NCBI GenBank assembly: GCA_019636795.1
Contig: JAHBWW010000002.1
Location: 496,001-560,000, forward strand
DNA length: 64,000 nt
Direction of reading: 5' to 3'
Source: Phycisphaeraceae bacterium
GTDB lineage: Bacteria > Planctomycetota > Phycisphaerae > Phycisphaerales > UBA1924
Shown: piece by piece, positions 52,732 to 60,770 of the stretch
Numbering within the stretch: position 1 is the first letter of the stretch
Layout: the number at the start of each line of letters is the position of its first letter
Program-made: the position numbers and the translations under genes
Notes under the pieces: model-generated
The model's database searches: none
What the model was told of the DNA's origin: nothing
The model's input: the letters and a program-made list of their open reading frames with translations, nothing else

Positions 52732-53982
52732 ATGAGTTTCAATCAAGTCGCTACAGCAATGTTCGCGTGTGTCGGGCTCAGTCTCAGCCCGCTTGCAATG
52801 GATGCATCCGCCCAGGCCGGTGGTCAGGACTCGAATCAGGAGTTCTCCGTCTTTTGGGCAGTCAACATGTTCCAGGAAGTCGAGAACGGTGCCGGAGGCC
52901 GGGACTGGCAGGCAAGCATGGACTTCGACGGCGCTCCGATCAGCCGCGATGTCATCTTCCTGACTCAAGCCCGCGTTGGTGCATTTCCGCGACAGGGCAT
53001 CCATCTCTTCGAGCTCGATCCGAGCCTTTGGGGCCGCCATATGACCAAGCTTCGCCGAGACGTTGACCAGTATGTCTCGACGGACTTCAAGGGTATCGTG
53101 GTCATCGACTACGAAACCTGGAGGCCCTACTGGGAGCGCACCCGCAACCAGCCTGGGCGTCAGAACCGCTTTGGGCATGACCTCGACTTCCTCGACAAGT
53201 GGCACGAAGCGGTCAAGATCACTCGGGCGGCTGAATACAACGCACTCCCGGCCAACCGTCGCCAACAGTTCGTCTACGACACCTATGACGAAGTATCGCT
53301 CCGCTTCTACATGGAAACCCTCCGCGAGTGCAAGCGACTTCGCCCTGACGCACAATGGTCGTTCTTCAACTTCCCGAAGATGCGGTACTTCTCCAATGAA
53401 GTCCCGCGAGGCACAATCGGTTACGGCGACGGAACGCACGAAGCATCACGGATCAACAACAAGATCCAGTCTCTCTACGACGAGATGGACGTGATCATCC
53501 CCAGTGTCTATCCGCAGCACTGGACTGTCGAAGGCAACTCCTTTGTCAACTTCCTCCCACGCAACCGCCAGAATCGTTCGCATGCAACCGCCGAGTTCGT
53601 GCGCAGCATGGTGGCCGAAGCACAGCGGCTCGGTGGCGACAAGCCCGTCGTCCCAATCATCAGCCTCCGCTACTACATCCCCGTCAATCTTCCTGAACGC
53701 CTCTGGCTCAACGACGTCAACATTCGCACCGCGCTTGCATCATCCAAGGATGCTGGTGCCAGTGGCTTGATGCTCTGGGAAGGCATCGGCACCCGCCGCG
53801 AGTTTGACCAGCTCCAATCCATGGTGCTCGAACGTCTTGCTCCCGCTGTCAAGGACATCATCGGCGACGGCTCAAGCAATCGAGGTTCGCAGGACAGCAA
53901 CCGCCAGGCCGGCACCAGCACTCAACAGCCTTCGAACAACAAGCGTGTCATCTCCGGCGTGACCGTCTTCGACGGGAACTAA
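52732..53982 (+). CDS. Secreted GH56 hyaluronidase-like protein
   Basis: 416 residues from the ATG at 52732. Signal peptide about 1-28 (ends ASAQA). Residues 119-132 read FKGIVVIDYETWRP, the GH56 signature V-I-D-x-E-x-W-R-P, with Asp126 and Glu128 at the places of the catalytic pair of human HYAL1 and bee-venom hyaluronidase. A following YMETLRECKRLRPDAQWSFF and VIIPSVYPQHW also match the GH56 order (LRP...W.F/Y, PS.Y). Bacterial hyaluronan lyases are usually PL8, so a bacterial GH56-like protein is unusual. The C-terminal ~60 residues are Ser/Asn/Gln-rich. Substrate could be a glucuronate- or hexosamine-containing glycan. Convergent with, and overlapping by 4 bases, the epimerase gene. Confidence 0.75.
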   Translation: MSFNQVATAMFACVGLSLSPLAMDASAQAGGQDSNQEFSVFWAVNMFQEVENGAGGRDWQASMDFDGAPISRDVIFLTQARVGAFPRQGIHLFELDPSLWGRHMTKLRRDVDQYVSTDFKGIVVIDYETWRPYWERTRNQPGRQNRFGHDLDFLDKWHEAVKITRAAEYNALPANRRQQFVYDTYDEVSLRFYMETLRECKRLRPDAQWSFFNFPKMRYFSNEVPRGTIGYGDGTHEASRINNKIQSLYDEMDVIIPSVYPQHWTVEGNSFVNFLPRNRQNRSHATAEFVRSMVAEAQRLGGDKPVVPIISLRYYIPVNLPERLWLNDVNIRTALASSKDAGASGLMLWEGIGTRREFDQLQSMVLERLAPAVKDIIGDGSSNRGSQDSNRQAGTSTQQPSNNKRVISGVTVFDGN

Positions 53983-54953
53983 GCCCCAAGCAATCCTCGC
54001 AACCACGTCCACTGACGATCAACCCCATCACGCAGCTGCGTGGTGGGGTTGTAATTGAGCTCGGCTTTGGATCGATCAAGATCCGCCCACGTCCGCTCCA
54101 CATCGCCAGGCTGCATCGGCGCACGCTCGATTCGAGGTTGCTTCCCCACGGCATCCGCAATGCACGACACCAGATCATCGAGTGCGGTCGGACGATCGCT
54201 GCCCAGGTTCCAGACTCGATACCCGTGCTGGTCGATGCGATCGTGGGCTGCAAGCACACCTGCCACAATGTCGCTGATGTATGTGTAATCCCGACTCGAA
54301 CGGCCGTCGCCAAAGAGTTGAATCGACTCGCCGCGCGCGATGCGCCGCATGAAGAGCGAAATCGCAAGGTCGGGCCTCTGCCTCGGGCCATACACCGTGA
54401 AGAACCGCAACATAGCCACGCTCTGCCCAGTCAGATGATGATGGGCTGAACCGAGCAACTCGCACGCCCGCTTCGTCGCTGCGTACGGGCTGATCGGCTC
54501 GAGCGCAGGATCGGTCTCCGCGAATGGAGTCTTGCTCTGATTGCCATACACCGAACTCGATGACGCCACCACCACACGCTGGCACCCGGCATTGTGCGAT
54601 GACCTCAGGACAGCGGACGTGCCAACGACGTTTGCTCGGGCATATCCAACCGGGTCGGCGATGCTCGGTCGAACCCCGGCCTTGGCGCCGAGATGGATCA
54701 CCGAAGTCGAACCACCAACCACCTGAGCGAGTCTCGCCTCATCGCAAAAGTCCATCTCGACAAACTCGAACGAACCGCCGTGGGCTGAGGCCCGGACTTC
54801 GCTCACGTTGCGCTCTTTCGTGCTGCGGTCGTAGAACGGGTCGAAGTTGTCAATTCCAATGACGCGGGTGCCGCGTGCGAGCAGGGCTTGGGCCACATGC
54901 GAACCGATGAACCCCGCTGCCCCAGTGACCACGACCTGATCGCCCGCCATCAT
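53979..54953 (-). CDS. UDP-glucuronate-4-epimerase-like SDR epimerase
   Basis: 324 residues. VVVTGAAGFIGSHVAQALL NAD motif; IGIDNFDPFYDRSTKERN and HLGAKAGVRPSI are characteristic of UDP-glucuronate 4-epimerases, as is FTVYGPRQRPDLAI. Catalytic SSSSVYG and YAATK are present. It is likely to interconvert UDP-glucuronate and UDP-galacturonate, with UDP-glucose 4-epimerase the main alternative. Its stop codon overlaps the GH56-like stop on the other strand. Confidence 0.88.
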   Translation of the reverse strand: MMAGDQVVVTGAAGFIGSHVAQALLARGTRVIGIDNFDPFYDRSTKERNVSEVRASAHGGSFEFVEMDFCDEARLAQVVGGSTSVIHLGAKAGVRPSIADPVGYARANVVGTSAVLRSSHNAGCQRVVVASSSSVYGNQSKTPFAETDPALEPISPYAATKRACELLGSAHHHLTGQSVAMLRFFTVYGPRQRPDLAISLFMRRIARGESIQLFGDGRSSRDYTYISDIVAGVLAAHDRIDQHGYRVWNLGSDRPTALDDLVSCIADAVGKQPRIERAPMQPGDVERTWADLDRSKAELNYNPTTQLRDGVDRQWTWLRGLLGA

Positions 54954-55036
54954 GCCACTCCTGATCTGACCAGCCCCACGCCATAGGGCCCAACCAAGTG
55001 TTGTCGGTCAGTGTGTCGGGTGGAATGGAGGAGCGA

Positions 55037-55076
55037 CAAAATAAAAGCAGGGCGCCTCGTGCAAAAGCGCCCCGCT
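55037..55076 (-). terminator. Rho-independent terminator of the Spy-like gene
   Basis: AGCAGGGCGC (55046-55055) pairs with GCGCCCCGCT (55067-55076) with one mismatch. On the minus strand the stem is followed by TTTATTTTG. It lies ~235 bases beyond the stop of the 55311-56294 gene, so that transcript would carry a long 3' region. Confidence 0.7.
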
Positions 55077-55114
55077 GGAGGAGAGAGAGATCAAGGTGAT
55101 TCTACGATTTCTTC

Positions 55115-55159
55115 GGCAAATTATCTGGCTCTGAACATTTACTTCGTCGATAATTTGCC
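55115..55159. repeat. 11-bp perfect AT-rich inverted repeat
   Basis: GGCAAATTATC (55115-55125) and GATAATTTGCC (55149-55159) are exact reverse complements around a 23-base spacer. No T tail follows. It could be an operator for a dimeric regulator or a stem in the 3' region of the Spy-like transcript. Confidence 0.7.
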
Positions 55160-55310
55160 CATTCTGCCACAATTTCACGAAAGAAATTTGATGTTTGCAC
55201 TTTGTTCCTAGCCCGAACAGGCGGGAAACGACGCGCAAAGCCCGCGCGTTCGAAGCCCCAAGAGGCTCGCGACATGGTTGTTCGCGAGCAGTCCCGACCT
55301 TATCCACAGG

Positions 55311-56294
55311 TTACTCTGCACGAGTCTCGGGGTTCGGGACAGAAATTTGGTCCATGCTTGGTGGTGCCTTTGGTCTGGGCCTGGGGTTTTCTACCCTAGT
55401 AACATTCGGACGCATCATCATCGGCTCTTCGCCGCGGTCCGTTCGCCGCTGTCGCAGGTTCTCGATCGCTCGCTGACGGTCTTCGGGCGACATTCCTGCC
55501 AGACGTTCGCGAATCCGTTCGGGCAGATTATCGAGGTTCATTTCGCCTTCAGCAATACGGGCCATGCGTTCGTTGGCCTGGGCAAACTGAGCCATCGCTT
55601 CTTCGCGGTAGCGTTGCATCGCCATTTCGGACGTGCGTTCGTCAGTCATCTTCGCGATCTGGTCATCGAGATACGCCCGCTGTGCATCGTTGAGCACGGC
55701 GCGAATCGTGCGTTCAAGATCCGCTGCCTGAGGCCCTTTTGCATTCAACTCCATCATGCGCATGCGCAATGCAGCCGGATCTTCGACCGGCGTGCCCTCG
55801 CGCACCCTGGACTCGAGCATCGCATCTTCACGCTGCTGGGCCGATTGCTGCGCCCTTTCGCGCAGGCGTTCTCGCTGCATCGGCTGCGTTTCCTGATCCA
55901 TCATCGCGCCATCAGTGCCGCGCGTCGGCTGATTTGCACCCGCACCGGCTGCACGGCGAATTCGTGCCATTTCAGCCCGATTTTCCTGCTCAAAGTCGCG
56001 CATGGCCGCCATGAACTCACGCATGTGCCCGTTGATCGCGCTCTGTTGCTCATCGCTTAGACGCACTTCCTCCGGCCCGTCCGCGAAACGCTGCACCAAA
56101 GCGTGCAGCATTCGCGGGTTTGTTCCGATCATCGATCGCGCCCGGTCGAGCGGCGACATCGGCTCGGTAAAACGCGAGTTCTCGCTCGTCACATTCATCG
56201 GCGCGACCCGCGGCCCGGCGAGCAAAGCTTCGCCTTCCGGCCCGTACGCCAGTCCGCTGCACAATCCCGCTGCGAGCATCACGATCAATGACAT
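55311..56294 (-). CDS. Exported helical protein, Spy/CpxP-like
   Basis: 327 residues from the ATG at 56294, preceded by GGAGG. Signal peptide MSLIVMLAAGLCSGLAYG. The mature protein is rich in Arg, Met, Glu and Ala and predicted helical. Motifs VRLSDEQQSAINGHM, AVLNDAQRAYLDDQI and AGMSPEDRQRAIENL resemble the LTxxQ-type repeats of Spy/CpxP periplasmic chaperones and Zn-resistance proteins. The family call is by analogy. C terminus is Pro/Arg-rich. Divergent from mrp. Confidence 0.7.
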   Translation of the reverse strand: MSLIVMLAAGLCSGLAYGPEGEALLAGPRVAPMNVTSENSRFTEPMSPLDRARSMIGTNPRMLHALVQRFADGPEEVRLSDEQQSAINGHMREFMAAMRDFEQENRAEMARIRRAAGAGANQPTRGTDGAMMDQETQPMQRERLRERAQQSAQQREDAMLESRVREGTPVEDPAALRMRMMELNAKGPQAADLERTIRAVLNDAQRAYLDDQIAKMTDERTSEMAMQRYREEAMAQFAQANERMARIAEGEMNLDNLPERIRERLAGMSPEDRQRAIENLRQRRTDRGEEPMMMRPNVTRVENPRPRPKAPPSMDQISVPNPETRAE

Positions 56295-56466
56295 TGCCAA
56301 CCTCCATTCCAAGGCCCGAGAAGCAAACCTACGCGGCCACGGTCTTCGGCCGATCAGAACAACGACCGCCGAGGCCTCGGATTGCTGGCCTGACGCCCCT
56401 GTCCCATCTCCTTAGCCTACCGTCAACCATCGACCGAATCACTCTTTTTGTACCAAGGAGCCGGGC

Positions 56467-57609
56467 ATGGCCCTGCGCAAAGACCAGATCCTCGAAGCAC
56501 TGGCCGCCATTCCTAACCCTCTGGGCGGCGGGGACATCGTCGATGCCGACATCGTCCAGTGGGTCGCGTCGTGCGATGGTACCTTTTCGGTCAAACTCAG
56601 CCTTCCAGCCCAGCACACGCCACAGGTGCGTACAAGCCTGACCGAAGCGGTCGAGCGCGCGATCAAGACCCTCGCAGCTGGAGAAGGCGAGCCATGCGCG
56701 TCGATTACAGTGCAGTTCATCGATCATGCGGGCGAACGAGTCTCGACGCCAACGCGTGACGCCCCCACCAACCCAGTTGTCGAGCCGAAGCAATCACCGG
56801 TGGATGCCAAGTCGATCATCGCGGTCGGCGCGGGCAAGGGTGGCGTCGGCAAGTCGACCATCGCGGTCAACATCGCAGTCGGCCTGGCACTGCGCAAGCA
56901 AGCGGTCGGGCTGCTCGATGGCGACATCTATGGCCCGTCGCTTCCGACGCTGCTCGGACTCGATGCGCTCGAACAGCGCGTGCACGAGGGCCAACTTCAG
57001 CCGATGCTTGTGCATGGCGTCAAGGCGATCAGCATCGGCAAGATGGTCGACCCGGAAAAGCCGCTGATCTGGCGCGGGCCGATGGCTCATGGTGCGTTCA
57101 AGCAACTCATCGACCGCACCAATTGGGGCGAACTTGATTCGCTCGTGATTGATCTGCCGCCGGGCACGGGTGATGTGCCGCTGACGATGGCGCAGACACT
57201 GAGTCTGACGGGCGCGGTGATTGTGTGCACGCCTCAGAAGGTTGCGCAGGACGACGCCATTCGCGCGATCCGCATGTTCCAGCAGCTCGATGTCGAGATT
57301 CTCGGCGTGGTCGAAAACATGTCGTATTTCATCGGCGACGACGGCAAGGAGTACGACATCTTCGGGCGAGGCGGGGCCGAACTCATGGCGCAGCGCATGA
57401 ACATCCCGTTCCTCGGGTGCTTGCCGATCAACATGTCGCTGCGGGCCAATTCGGACGCGGGCAACCCGTCGGCCAACTTCGACCCGAATACCGTCGGCGG
57501 GCCTCAGATCCCCGACGCGCTTCGCAAGATTCTGGACAATCTTGAGAAGCAGGTGGCGCTCGCGAGCCTGCGCAGCGGCAAGTCGAGGCCGACGCTGTCG
57601 ATTCGGTGA
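56467..57609 (+). CDS. Mrp/ApbC-family P-loop ATPase (Fe-S carrier type)
   Basis: 380 residues. A degenerate DUF59/MIP18-like domain covers about 1-75, followed by the deviant Walker A GKGGVGKSTIAVN (residues 123-131 for GKGGVGKST), DGDIYGPSLPTLLG and LDSLVIDLPPGTGDVPLT. These identify Mrp/ApbC, which carries and delivers Fe-S clusters. The usual CxxC just after VENMSYF is absent: the sequence reads NMSYFIGDDGKEYDIFG. Some cyanobacterial and planctomycete homologues also lack it, so activity may persist or be altered. Ends at the boundary of the integrated element. Confidence 0.92.
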   Translation: MALRKDQILEALAAIPNPLGGGDIVDADIVQWVASCDGTFSVKLSLPAQHTPQVRTSLTEAVERAIKTLAAGEGEPCASITVQFIDHAGERVSTPTRDAPTNPVVEPKQSPVDAKSIIAVGAGKGGVGKSTIAVNIAVGLALRKQAVGLLDGDIYGPSLPTLLGLDALEQRVHEGQLQPMLVHGVKAISIGKMVDPEKPLIWRGPMAHGAFKQLIDRTNWGELDSLVIDLPPGTGDVPLTMAQTLSLTGAVIVCTPQKVAQDDAIRAIRMFQQLDVEILGVVENMSYFIGDDGKEYDIFGRGGAELMAQRMNIPFLGCLPINMSLRANSDAGNPSANFDPNTVGGPQIPDALRKILDNLEKQVALASLRSGKSRPTLSIR

Positions 57610-57646
57610 ACTTCTGCGCGGAGACCAGAGCGCGACAGTTCAAAAA

Positions 57647-57672
57647 TGGAGCCGGGGGGAATCGAACCCCCG
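57647..57672 (-). other. Isolated tRNA/tmRNA 3' end (T arm plus acceptor strand): probable attachment-site remnant
   Basis: On the minus strand the 26 bases read a 5-bp T stem GGGGG, loop TTCGATT, CCCCC, then CGGCTCC and discriminator A, followed by TTTTTG. This is a standard tRNA or tmRNA 3' half. No matching 5' acceptor strand (GGAGCCG or a wobble version), D arm, anticodon arm or tmRNA tag is found in the following 400 bases. Integrases that use tRNA/tmRNA 3' ends leave exactly such a duplicate at the far end of the element. The CCA is not encoded. Confidence 0.6.
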
Positions 57673-58470
57673 CGCGATCGCGGATTCCCCCGATATTTCC
57701 CGCGATTCTAAGGAGCGCGCAGCGCTTGGCGCAGCACGCGACGCACGGGGCGCGAATTTGGATGCCAGCGCTCGCGATGGGTTTACCCATGACGCGCCAG
57801 GATCGACCGTATTCGCGACCAGCGAAGAACGGTCTGAAGTCTCTGCCGAGTCCGACCTCAACCACATTGTGGCGGCGTGGGCGCACTTGCCGCCTGAGGT
57901 CCAAGCAGTGATCGCGGCGGCGGTGCGGGCAGCCCGCGGAGGAGCATGACATGAGCCCACTTGATCAGTTCCTTCAATTGAATGTTGAGATATTCAGCGT
58001 CCCCGCGAGGGGTCCAACGTTCCTCGATGGGGGGCCAACCAATGAGGCGGGTGTTCTCACATCTGAATACCGGGAGGGCCCCCGTCTGACATCTGACAGA
58101 ACCGACAAAACCACCTCTCTGGGCTCAGGATCGCCAGTGCGTCAAGGTAGTGTCAGGAGCCCCCCGGTCTTAGGTTCTCCTGGGGCCTCAACGACTTCAA
58201 GACCCCGGCGGGAACAGTCGCCTCATTCGACACAGTTTGTTCGCGCTGTCCGGTCCGGCTTTGCGGCGTGTTTGCGCCGTGGCCACGACGTGTGGCCGTG
58301 TGGCGTTCTGGCGCACACGTCGAATCAGGACTCGATCGGAGTGCCTCGACGCGACACGGGCCAACCCGGGCGAACTTCGCGCTGCGAGATGTTTGGCGCC
58401 CATTTCGGGAGCCCTGGGGCACCGGGTCGGGAGCCTAGCCCGAAGTCGGGAGCATCACCCCCCGCTGGCA

Positions 58471-58496
58471 ACTGTCGCGACAGTGCGCGACAGTGC
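58471..58496. repeat. 14-bp palindrome with overlapping 10-bp tandem repeat
   Basis: ACTGTCGCGACAGT (58471-58484) is a perfect palindrome. GCGACAGTGC occurs twice in tandem at 58477-58486 and 58487-58496. Together they look like an operator or a recombinase/replication-protein site near the element's edge. Confidence 0.6.
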
Positions 58497-58531
58497 GCAG
58501 CGGTCACCCGCGTGTTCGACTCCCCGCGACC

Positions 58532-58629
58532 GGGGGGGGGTCGAAAGTTCTGCCGATGTGCAGGTGACCGACGCGATGGCTGTGCACGAGTTTTCCCGGG
58601 TTTTGCAATGCCCCCCCCCGGGGGGGGGG
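58532..58629. repeat. G9 and C9G10 homopolymer runs
   Basis: G9 at 58532-58540, and C9 (58611-58619) directly followed by G10 (58620-58629), forming a hairpin-capable palindrome. Could be phase-variable or an assembly problem. Confidence 0.7.
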
Positions 58630-58705
58630 CGCTCGGTTTGCCGGGCTTCTGCCCTTGGCTTCGTCGCTGGCTGGGGGCTTCACGCGCGTGCGTGGACCCA
58701 CCCCG

Positions 58706-58736
58706 CCAATGCCAATGACCGATCGTGCGGCATTGG
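58706..58736. promoter_or_regulatory. Inverted repeat upstream of the methylase gene
   Basis: CCAATGCC (58706-58713) and GGCATTGG (58729-58736) are perfect reverse complements with a 15-base spacer, ending 39 bases before the methylase start. Placement suggests an operator controlling the methylase-terminase genes. Confidence 0.5.
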
Positions 58737-58775
58737 ACGTTGCTTGATTTCACACTTGAGCGAAAGGATTTCGAC

Positions 58776-60119
58776 ATGACCATCAAGGATCGAGTTCGTG
58801 AATTGCGGCGCGTTCGCGCGGGCGACCTGAAGGCGCACCCGCGCAACTGGCGCACGCACCCAAAGGCCCAGCGCGATGTCCTGCGTGGCGTACTCGAGGA
58901 GATCGGGTACGCCGACGCCCTGCTCTGCCGCGAGGATGACGATGGCACGCTCGAACTCATCGACGGCCACCTGCGCGCCGAGACGACGCCTGATGAACTG
59001 GTGCCGGTGCTTGTGCTCGATGTCAGCACAACCGAGGCGGAGCAACTGCTTGTCACGCTCGATCCGCTGGCGGCGATGGCGACGACCGATGCCAATCGAC
59101 TTGGCGCGATTCTCGAAGATCTCGTGTTCACTTCGGACGATGTGACGGCGATGCTCGCAGAGCTCGGCCGCGCGCACGGCCTGCTGCTCGGCGACGGAGA
59201 GATCGACGCGCCGGTGCCGGCCATGCCCGATGCAGCCATCACGCAACCGGGCGACCTGTGGACCCTCGGCGAGCATCGGCTGCTGTGCGGCGACAGCGGC
59301 AGCGAGACTGACCTCGATCGCCTGCTCGATGGCGCGGTGATCCACCTGGTCAACACCGATCCGCCCTACAACGTCAAGGTCGAGCCGCGGAGCAACAACG
59401 CGATCGCGGCGGGCCTGTCGTCGTTCGGCGCCGCGCAGCGCAAAGACGCGAGCGCGTGCGACCAGCAATCGGCCGACCTGCACCGCTCGCCCGAGAAGGC
59501 GCAGGCGACGCACAAGAAGCTCCGCGCGAAGGACCGCCCGCTCATCAACGACTTCGTCTCCGACGACGAGTTTGACCGGCTCCTCGCGGCGTGGTTTGGC
59601 AACATCGCGCGCGTGCTCGTGCCGGGCGGCGGGTTCTACATCTGGGGCGGCTACGCCAACTGCGGCAACTATCCGCCCGTGCTCAAGGCGTGCAAGCTCT
59701 ACTTCTCGCAGGCGGTCATCTGGATCAAGGAGCATCCCGTTTTGACGCGCAAGGACTTCATGGGCAACCACGAGTGGTGTTTCTACGGCTGGAAGGAAGG
59801 CGCAGCCCACCGCTTCTTCGGCCCCAGCAACGTGCCCGACACGTGGAGCATCAAGAAGGTCAACCCGCAGAGCATGGTCCACCTGACCGAGAAGCCCGCC
59901 GAGCTGGCCGCCCGCGCGATCCAGTATTCATCGCAGCGCGGCGAAAATGTGCTCGATCTCTTCGGCGGCTCGGGCTCGACCCTCATCGCCTGTCAGCAGC
60001 ACGAACGGCGCAGCTTTCTGATGGAGATCGATCCGCTGTACTGCGATGTCATCGTGCAGCGCTGGGAGCAGTTCACGGGCCAGAAGGCGATACGCACGCC
60101 TGCCAGCAGCAGCGTGTGA
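58776..60119 (+). CDS. ParB/Srx-domain plus DNA (N4/N6) methylase fusion, phage type
   Basis: 447 residues from the ATG at 58776 (AAAGGA seven bases upstream). The N-terminal ~130 residues are a ParB/sulfiredoxin-like domain (ELIDGHLRAETTPDELVPVLV). The C-terminal part is a beta-class DNA methylase: NTDPPYNVKVEP (DPPY motif IV), and DLFGGSGSTLIACQQHERR (motif I). Such fusions occur in prophages and integrative elements, where they methylate element DNA against restriction. Next gene is the small terminase, 14 bases downstream. Confidence 0.9.
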   Translation: MTIKDRVRELRRVRAGDLKAHPRNWRTHPKAQRDVLRGVLEEIGYADALLCREDDDGTLELIDGHLRAETTPDELVPVLVLDVSTTEAEQLLVTLDPLAAMATTDANRLGAILEDLVFTSDDVTAMLAELGRAHGLLLGDGEIDAPVPAMPDAAITQPGDLWTLGEHRLLCGDSGSETDLDRLLDGAVIHLVNTDPPYNVKVEPRSNNAIAAGLSSFGAAQRKDASACDQQSADLHRSPEKAQATHKKLRAKDRPLINDFVSDDEFDRLLAAWFGNIARVLVPGGGFYIWGGYANCGNYPPVLKACKLYFSQAVIWIKEHPVLTRKDFMGNHEWCFYGWKEGAAHRFFGPSNVPDTWSIKKVNPQSMVHLTEKPAELAARAIQYSSQRGENVLDLFGGSGSTLIACQQHERRSFLMEIDPLYCDVIVQRWEQFTGQKAIRTPASSSV

Positions 60120-60133
60120 CGGAGGAGCATGCG

Positions 60134-60679
60134 ATGGGAACTCGAGGCCCGCGACCAACACCGACACCGATCCTGGAACTGCGCGGCAGCAAGCGTGCGC
60201 GGCTCAATCGCGATGAGCCGCAGCCGGAAGCGGGCATTCCTGAGCCACCGACGTGGCTTGAAGATGAAGCGCTCCAGGTCTGGCACCAGTTGCTGCCGCA
60301 ACTCGACGAGATGGGCGTGCTCACGCGCATCGATGGCCTGGCGCTGGCGCGCTACTGCACGCTGTGGACGCACTGGGTGCGCGCGACGATGTTCGTCAAC
60401 AGGCATGGCACGACGTATCCGCTCAAGGACGGCAACGGCCGCGTCAAGTGCTTTGCGCAGTTCCCCGAGGTCGCGATCATGCACAAGTTGTCGCTGACGC
60501 TGACGCGGCTCGAACAGGAGTTCGGGCTCACGCCCAGCGCCCGCGCCAGGATCAACGTCCCGATTCGGCCCGCGCCCAGGCACGACGAGATCAGCGTGTT
60601 CTTCGAGGGCGTCGACGCCTGGACCGAGGCCACCACAGCACGCAAGCGCGATGTCGATGAAGCCAGTGATGCCGAGTGA
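60134..60679 (+). CDS. Phage terminase small subunit, P27 family
   Basis: 181 residues from the ATG at 60134 with GGAGGA seven bases upstream. The pattern GTRGPRPTPTPILELRGSKR...IPEPPTWLEDEALQVW...LTRIDGLALARYC follows the P27 small-terminase family closely (G-R-P-x-P-T...L-x-G-N/S...PExPxWL). It binds packaging sites and recruits the large terminase. The large subunit gene that normally follows is not present; a short in-frame remnant (60702-60770) and then an inverted patatin gene occupy its place. Confidence 0.88.
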   Translation: MGTRGPRPTPTPILELRGSKRARLNRDEPQPEAGIPEPPTWLEDEALQVWHQLLPQLDEMGVLTRIDGLALARYCTLWTHWVRATMFVNRHGTTYPLKDGNGRVKCFAQFPEVAIMHKLSLTLTRLEQEFGLTPSARARINVPIRPAPRHDEISVFFEGVDAWTEATTARKRDVDEASDAE

Positions 60680-60701
60680 GCGCAGGGCGTGCGATGAAGG
60701 C

Positions 60702-60770
60702 GTGACGGAGGTGAACTCGACGCATAGTGCTGCGAATTCAACCTGCAGGGCGTTAGCGCTCATTGGCTAA
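60702..60770 (+). pseudogene. Possible 22-codon remnant of the gene after the small terminase
   Basis: A GTG-started frame at 60702 encodes VTEVNSTHSAANSTCRALA followed by three residues and a stop at 60770. It begins 23 bases after the small-terminase stop, where the large terminase normally starts, and runs out where the inverted patatin gene ends (60760). A broken large-terminase start is possible, but a chance short ORF cannot be excluded. Confidence 0.3.

Larger units (their letters stand above)
54954..55310. other. 357-base non-coding region with terminator and AT-rich inverted repeat
   Basis: No convincing gene. It holds the epimerase promoter area, an intrinsic terminator at 55037-55076 and an 11-bp AT-rich inverted repeat at 55115-55159 (both listed). 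The stretch 55100-55205 is conspicuously A/T-rich for this genome. Confidence 0.6.
57673..58775. other. 1.1-kb stretch without a supported gene at the left end of the integrated element
   Basis: ORFs here (for example 57951-58718 plus) have the composition of random GC-rich translation. A plus frame ending at 57949 closes with IVAAWAHLPPEVQAVIAAAV, a tail that could be a decayed gene end; I cannot identify it. The stretch contains a 14-bp palindrome with a 10-bp tandem repeat (58471-58496), a G9 run (58532-58540), a C9G10 run (58611-58629) and an inverted repeat (58706-58736). Confidence 0.5.

Noticed and set aside
57606-57911. Plus-strand ORFs beginning near NGAGGNRTP
   Set aside because: These are translations across the tRNA/tmRNA 3'-end fragment, a frequent source of false proteins near integration sites.
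57647-58010. Complete tmRNA gene on the minus strand
   Set aside because: No 5' acceptor sequence, no tag-peptide reading frame and no pseudoknot-like layout were found; only the 3' end is present.
58500-58560. Second tRNA 3'-like piece around TTCGACTC
   Set aside because: The T-stem pairing is incomplete and the acceptor strand runs into the G9 tract; too weak to list as an attachment site.
57951-58718. 255-codon plus ORF before the methylase
   Set aside because: Random-like composition, crosses the G9 and C9G10 runs, no ribosome-site or motif support.
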